Notes under the pieces: generated by a model
What the model saw: the letters and a program-made list of their open reading frames with translations, nothing else
Database searches by the model: none
Told to the model about the DNA's origin: nothing
Program-made: the position numbers and the translations under genes
Assembly: GCA_023419055.1 (NCBI GenBank)
Contig: JAEZYO010001043.1
Span: forward strand, 1-10,463
Length of the DNA: 10,463 nt
Source: Pseudomonadota bacterium
GTDB taxonomy: Bacteria > Myxococcota > Polyangia > Polyangiales > Polyangiaceae
Reading direction: 5' to 3'
Shown: piece after piece, positions 6,997 through 10,463 of the stretch
Numbering within the stretch: the stretch's first letter is position 1
Layout: every line of letters starts with the position of its first letter

Positions 6997-7403
6997 CGGC
7001 GCGCGGTGCCTTCCAGCGTGAGTTCGCGCACGGAGCGCGTCTGCGCGGCCTTGATGGAATCGACGGCGGTGAACACGGCGCGCTCGAGTTGCACCCAGCG
7101 ATCCGAGCGTCGTACCTGAGCCGCGAGCTTGGTCGACGCGGAGAGCTCGGATTGCTCCCTTTCTCGCAGCCTGCCCCTCACCACGATATTGCTGGTGGAG
7201 TAGCCGTAGTGCGTCTCCGATCGACTGGTACCGCTGTGGGCCTCGAGCTTCCGGCCCCCTCCGGAAGCGTTGGTGCGGGAGAGCATGACGGGGTAGTCGG
7301 CCCCGCTCGCCTCGATCGTGAACAGGTCTCGGGGCAAGGCTCCGCCACCGCAACCGACGAGCGAGACACTCGCCACCAGGAACCACGTCGCGTACACCTT
7401 CAT
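6993..7403 (-). CDS. Small lipoprotein of unknown function, first gene of a coupled pair
   Basis: Predicted 136-residue lipoprotein. The signal MKVYATWFLVASVSLVG ends at lipobox LVGC, with Cys18 followed by GGG. The mature part starts beta-like (LFTIEASGADYPVMLSRT, SNIVVRGRL) and then carries a long, charged, helix-like stretch (REREQSELSASTKLAAQV, WVQLERAVFTAVDSIKAAQ). ATG 7403 is chosen because GGGAG lies 7 nt before it (7411-7415 on this strand) and the signal peptide starts there; an in-frame start at 7457 would place an Arg-rich stretch in front of the signal. Its stop overlaps the next start by ATGA, so the two lipoproteins form an operon. The phrase DYPVMLSRT followed by basic residues gives no family assignment. 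Confidence 0.72.
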   Translation of the reverse strand: MKVYATWFLVASVSLVGCGGGALPRDLFTIEASGADYPVMLSRTNASGGGRKLEAHSGTSRSETHYGYSTSNIVVRGRLREREQSELSASTKLAAQVRRSDRWVQLERAVFTAVDSIKAAQTRSVRELTLEGTARR

Positions 7404-7410
7404 TGTCGCA

Positions 7411-7415
7411 CTCCC
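7411..7415 (-). promoter_or_regulatory. Ribosome binding site of the first lipoprotein gene
   Basis: GGGAG on the minus strand, 7 nt before ATG 7403. It decides between this start and the upstream in-frame start at 7457. Confidence 0.6.
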
Positions 7416-7545
7416 AGACCGAGCCCGAACCGAATCAGCGCGGAATGATGCTGACATGCGGAGTCCCTGTCAACGGCTCACGAGGAGACCTTTGTCCGCT
7501 CGAGCGTGGTCGAAGCAGCGGATTCATCACCCTGGGTACTTACCT

Positions 7546-8316
7546 TCAGTAGATGCGGCCGTCGGCCAGACGAATGCGGAGCCTCTTCGGCATGGGACCG
7601 GCTGTCCGCACCAGCCAACAGAGCCCGTCGCGCTCGACCGTGACGGCGTCGGGGAGGGGTTCGGTGCAGCGAGTCAGATCGATGCCACGCTGGTGCGCGC
7701 CTTCCAGTTCGACCGGCCCTTCGAGCCCATAGGAGCCCAAGCGCCCGAGGTAGTCGGCGAGCTCGGGATCATCGGCCTTTCGGGCAAGCGCTTCGTGCTG
7801 CGCGATGCTCGCGACCACCTCACGAAACGCGTCGCGCCCCGCGGCCGTACCGGCGGTGTCGCGCGCCCAATGACGGACGATGCCGAGGATGTACTCACGC
7901 TTCGGGCAGGAGGGCTCTCGCGCGATCTCGAGTAGCGCGGGGATGAACGGCTCGTCCATCAGCGCGAGATCCTCGTCCTCGCTGCTGATGAGCCAGGTGT
8001 TGGTGTACGCCCAGAGGCGTAGCGCTTCGTGACTCCACGTCTGCGGCGAGCCGTCGGCCCACTCGGCGAGCCCCGTGCCCACGAGGTGGTCCCAGAGGCG
8101 CCCGAACGCGGGGATGAAATCGTCCGGCGCGCGCGAGGCGGTCGCTCCTTCCCACGACGACGGAGTGACGCGGCCTGCTTCGATGGCCTCACGCACCGTT
8201 CGAAGCAACGCTCGATTCGACGGGTCGGAGCTCAAGCGCCGGTGCAGGGCCTCTGCGTCGAAGCCCGGCGGTCGAGCAAACGGTACGAAGCTTCGAAGCG
8301 CTTCCTCGAGGGTCAT
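7546..8316 (-). CDS. Hypothetical cytoplasmic protein, helix-rich
   Basis: A 256-residue protein I do not recognise. It has no signal peptide or membrane segment. The first ~190 residues look mostly alpha-helical with regularly placed Trp and Leu (RLWDHLVGTGLAEWADG, EALRLWAYTNTWLI, FIPALLEIAREP, YILGIVRHWARD, AFREVVASIAQHEAL), which could be a helical-repeat (HEAT-like) fold, though no repeat is clear. The last 35 residues turn beta-like (AVTVERDGLCWLVRTAG, RLRIRLADGRIY). ATG 8316 must be the start or lie before it: an in-frame TAG sits five codons upstream. No Shine-Dalgarno sequence precedes it, so translation may be leaderless or controlled by the dyad at 8334-8364. It is 142 bp from the lipoprotein pair downstream on the same strand and divergent from the DUF1552 gene. 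Codon use matches the neighbours, so I regard it as a real gene of unknown role. Confidence 0.7.
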   Translation of the reverse strand: MTLEEALRSFVPFARPPGFDAEALHRRLSSDPSNRALLRTVREAIEAGRVTPSSWEGATASRAPDDFIPAFGRLWDHLVGTGLAEWADGSPQTWSHEALRLWAYTNTWLISSEDEDLALMDEPFIPALLEIAREPSCPKREYILGIVRHWARDTAGTAAGRDAFREVVASIAQHEALARKADDPELADYLGRLGSYGLEGPVELEGAHQRGIDLTRCTEPLPDAVTVERDGLCWLVRTAGPMPKRLRIRLADGRIY

Positions 8317-8333
8317 CGACTCGCGACACTAGC

Positions 8334-8364
8334 CCGGTCGATGATGCCCGCATCATCAAACCGG
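8334..8364. promoter_or_regulatory. Long interrupted palindrome upstream of the hypothetical gene
   Basis: CCGGT (8334-8338) + GATGATGC (8340-8347) mirror GCATCATC (8350-8357) + ACCGG (8360-8364). The 13 paired positions are perfect; only the spacers differ (1 nt left, 2 nt right, 2-nt centre). It ends 18 bp before the minus-strand start codon, a place suited to an operator or a 5'-leader hairpin. Confidence 0.5.
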
Positions 8365-8579
8365 CTCGCGAGCATCGGCATTGACGAGCTCCGGTGCAAG
8401 AGCCCCCTGCTGCGTGGTGGGGCTTCAGACCCGATGAAACGCGGTGCGGTGCGGGCAGATCTTTCCGGAGCCGGGTGAACTTTTCCTCGCGGAGTCAAAC
8501 GAGAGAGTCGGTGCCATAGTCCGGACCAAAGTAGGGACTGCGCGGCAAACTTGGCGTCTGGTGAGCGCGGCCGCGGCCT

Positions 8580-8586
8580 GGGGAGA
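8580..8586 (+). promoter_or_regulatory. Ribosome binding site of the DUF1552 gene
   Basis: GGGGAGA followed by 6 nt and ATG 8593. This supports 8593 over the upstream in-frame TTG at 8551, which would add 14 residues (ASGERGRGLGRPT) in front of the Tat signal. Confidence 0.65.
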
Positions 8587-8592
8587 CCGACG

Positions 8593-10224
8593 ATGACGAG
8601 GCGAGTAAACCGAAGAATCTTTCTCCGAGGTCTCGGGGGCGCGTGCGTGGCAGCGCCCTTTCTGGGGTCGCTGCTCGACCGGCGAGTGGCAGCGCAGCCG
8701 GCGCCGTCACCCAAGCGCCTGATCGTGATGTTCACGCACTACGGCTGCATCACGAACCGGTTCTTCCCCGCGAAGTCGCACGGGCCGCTCGGCGCGACGG
8801 ATCTGGAGCCGACGACGCTCAAACACCTGATCCCGTACGTCGACAAGCTGCTCATGCCGCGCGGTATCCGAGCGATGAACGAGTGGACCCCCGAGCTCCT
8901 TCGCGGACAGGGCAATGATCGTCATTTGCAGGTGTTGGGCTCGTACTTCACGTGTGAGCCAGTGACGCCCAACACCGACAATCCGTTCGATTTCGCGCAG
9001 GAGACGAAGTTCAACGCGAAGCCGATGGGCCCCTCGCTGGACCACGTGATCGCTCGACAGCTCACTCCGGGGCGTCCTCCGCTCTACGCGCGGGTGGGGA
9101 ACGGAACTTACGCTCCGTCGTCGACGATCTCGTACTCGGCCGCCGAGACCGTTCATCAGGGCTACGGCAAGCCGAACGAGATCTTCGCGAGCATCACGGG
9201 TTTGCTGGACGACGGTGGCTCGCTGTCTCCGGACACGTACCAGGCCTATCGCGGCAGGAGCGTGATCGACCTCGTGAAAGACGACCTCGAGACCCTCGAG
9301 CGCTTCGATATGAGCAAGTCCGACAGGAACAAGCTCGAGGCGTGGAAGTCGCTTCTTCACGAAACCGGTACCATCATCGCTTCGGCGCAGTGCAGCGCCG
9401 AGGCGGATGCGCTCTACGAGCCCTCACTGACCTTCCGGAGCGGTCCCACGGATACCGAGAGCGACGTGCTCACCGCATCGGTCACCGACGTGCTGGACCA
9501 GGCCGATCTGTACTCGAACTTGGCGGTGCTGGCGGCGCTCTGCAACGTGAACCCCGTCGTCTTCCTGAAGTACCCCAACAACTTCATTTTCACGGGACTT
9601 GGGTTGACCATCGAGAGCGCGAGCCTCTCTTACCGCGTCGGCAACGCGAACCTCGTGGGCAACTGCGAACCCGGCGTGATCGACATGCTCCTCAAGATCG
9701 ACGACTACTACGCGAGGAAGTTCGCCTACCTCGTCGGCCGGCTCGACAGCTTCGACGAAGGCGACGGGACTTTGCTCGACAACACGGCGGCGGTTTGGTT
9801 TCAGGACTCATCCGACGGTTGTGCGCGCAACCTGAACAACCTTCCGATCGTCCAGGTGGGGAGCGCAGGGGGGTACTTCAAGACAGGCTGGGCGGTGAAC
9901 GTCGACGACGGCGCCCCCGACTTGAGCGTGGGCAACAGCGAGAGCGCCTGCGCGCCGGGGACGCCGAGCGAAATCGACGCCACGACGATGTCGACCGGCA
10001 CCGACCCGAGCCTCGCCAACGCGCCCATCAACAAATACTACTGCGCGTTGATGAACGCGCTCGGTGTGAAGGCGGGCGAGGACGGATTTCCTCTCGAAGG
10101 TGGCACGGAGGAGGTGACTCACTTCGGTCGCTACGACAGAACCGAGGATTTCATCGGCGGCGGCAGCGTTCCACCCCAGATCCACGACCCGGGTGAGTTC
10201 AGCGAGCTTCGCGCCGCTCGATGA
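8593..10224 (+). CDS. Tat-exported DUF1552 (HXXSHH family) protein
   Basis: Predicted folded protein exported by the Tat system, 543 residues, function unknown. The signal has the twin-arginine motif NRRIFLRG (R7-R8), a hydrophobic stretch about 13-28 and a likely cleavage near A33-A34. Family features follow: KRLIVMFTHYGC (41-52), MPRGIRAMNEWTPELLRGQGN, DHVIARQL, a long helical middle, EGDGTLLDNT (389-398) and NNLPIVQVGSAGGYFKTG (from 415). These match my recollection of DUF1552 proteins, common in Myxococcota and Planctomycetota, often near DUF1592-type cytochromes; none is visible here. The histidine motif H-x-x-S-H-H for which the family is named is absent, and its expected region (about 345-365) reads RVGNANLVGNCEPG. 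The mature protein has eight Cys, suiting disulfides outside the cytoplasm. A decayed second copy begins 27 bp after its stop. The Tat route suggests a cofactor or early folding, but none can be named. Confidence 0.85.
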   Translation: MTRRVNRRIFLRGLGGACVAAPFLGSLLDRRVAAQPAPSPKRLIVMFTHYGCITNRFFPAKSHGPLGATDLEPTTLKHLIPYVDKLLMPRGIRAMNEWTPELLRGQGNDRHLQVLGSYFTCEPVTPNTDNPFDFAQETKFNAKPMGPSLDHVIARQLTPGRPPLYARVGNGTYAPSSTISYSAAETVHQGYGKPNEIFASITGLLDDGGSLSPDTYQAYRGRSVIDLVKDDLETLERFDMSKSDRNKLEAWKSLLHETGTIIASAQCSAEADALYEPSLTFRSGPTDTESDVLTASVTDVLDQADLYSNLAVLAALCNVNPVVFLKYPNNFIFTGLGLTIESASLSYRVGNANLVGNCEPGVIDMLLKIDDYYARKFAYLVGRLDSFDEGDGTLLDNTAAVWFQDSSDGCARNLNNLPIVQVGSAGGYFKTGWAVNVDDGAPDLSVGNSESACAPGTPSEIDATTMSTGTDPSLANAPINKYYCALMNALGVKAGEDGFPLEGGTEEVTHFGRYDRTEDFIGGGSVPPQIHDPGEFSELRAAR

Positions 10225-10251
10225 GCCGGTCTACGGAGGACGGAGGGACGA

Positions 10252-10463
10252 ACGACGAGGCAGCGCTTGAACCGATGAGTCTGTCTCCGAGGCGATGTTC
10301 ACGCACTACGGCTGCGTCACGTCCCGCTTCTTTCCCAAGAAGTCGCACGGTCCTCTCTCCGCGGCCGATCTCGAGCCGACGACGCTCGAACACCTCGTTC
10401 CGTACGTGGACAAGGTGCTGATGCCGCGCGGCATCCGTGGGATGAACGAGTGGACGGCGCAGC
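10252..10463 (+). pseudogene. Second DUF1552 copy, 5' end decayed, continues past window
   Basis: From ATG 10295 to the window end the sequence encodes MFTHYGCVTSRFFPKKSHGP and onward, 45 of 56 residues identical to residues 46-101 of the gene before it. The beginning is damaged. At 10252-10293 the codons read T-T-R-Q-R-L-N-R-stop-V-C-L-R-G, plainly a decayed Tat signal like MTRRVNRRIFLRG: the start ATG is ACG (10252), the second Arg is TGA (10276-10278) and the Phe codon TTT is TGT. Compared with the intact gene, about 95 bp between CGAGG and ATGTTCACG is missing, taking the signal helix and changing the frame. GGAGGG (10242-10247) still precedes the lost start. ATG 10295 could give a cytoplasmic protein, but it has no ribosome binding site of its own. 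The body frame stays open to the edge, so the decay may be recent. Confidence 0.8.

Noticed and set aside
6997..7386. Extension of the second lipoprotein frame to 7386
   Set aside because: It is an Arg-rich frame overlapping the first lipoprotein gene; the ATG at 6996 starts a clean signal peptide and overlaps the upstream stop.
8519..8526. GTCCGGAC palindrome before the DUF1552 gene
   Set aside because: An 8-bp GC-rich palindrome is expected by chance at this base composition and no second site supports it.
8551..8592. TTG start for the DUF1552 gene
   Set aside because: ATG 8593 has GGGGAGA before it and begins a standard Tat signal.
10221..10421. 66-codon frame over the second DUF1552 copy
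   Set aside because: Its product is Arg/Ser-rich; the shifted frame from 10295 matches the DUF1552 protein residue by residue.
1..10463. CRISPR array, insertion sequence, tRNA, rRNA or phage genes
   Set aside because: No regularly spaced repeats, transposase, terminal inverted repeats, cloverleaf or rRNA-like sequence was seen in the window.

Overview
The window is GC-rich DNA with dense, strongly GC3-biased genes and many exported proteins. It most resembles a soil or marine Myxococcota chromosome (Polyangia/Sorangium-like). The main clues are a Cys-rich 'NGTETGVDCGG' linker behind a secreted protease, a Tat-exported DUF1552 protein with a second copy beside it, a lipoprotein joining DUF7151-like, collagen-like and beta-helix parts, and many lipoboxes. 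The assignment rests on recalled protein-family habits, not on a marker gene.

Layout. (1) 1-1731 (+): an ABC exporter with fused membrane and ATPase domains, probably lacking its first residues at the window edge. (2) 1732-2133: a 402-bp gap with small hairpins and a short imperfect repeat but no convincing gene. (3) 2134-3864 (+): a metzincin-type (M11/gametolysin-like) zinc-protease lipoprotein, followed by a strong hairpin. (4) 4096-4506 (+): a small VOC/glyoxalase-fold protein. (5) 4627-6336 (+): a surface lipoprotein with an EF-hand-like loop, Gly-X-Y repeats and a right-handed beta-helix. (6) 7403-6383 (-): two small lipoprotein genes sharing an ATGA overlap; the second appears frameshifted between a lipoprotein head and a membrane tail. 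(7) 8316-7546 (-): an unrecognised cytoplasmic protein with an unusual dyad just upstream. (8) 8593-10224 (+): a Tat-exported DUF1552 protein. (9) 10252-10463 (+): the start of a second DUF1552 copy with a lost start codon, a stop inside the Tat motif and a deleted signal-peptide segment.

Functionally this is mostly a cell-envelope and secretion neighbourhood: at least five of the gene products carry export signals. Apart from the coupled lipoprotein pair and the tandem DUF1552 copies, the genes look like independent units separated by 100-400 bp. I see no defence system, mobile element, CRISPR array, tRNA or rRNA. The best leads are the decayed DUF1552 copy, the frameshifted lipoprotein, and the leader dyad that could compete with a start codon. 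None amounts to a clearly new system.
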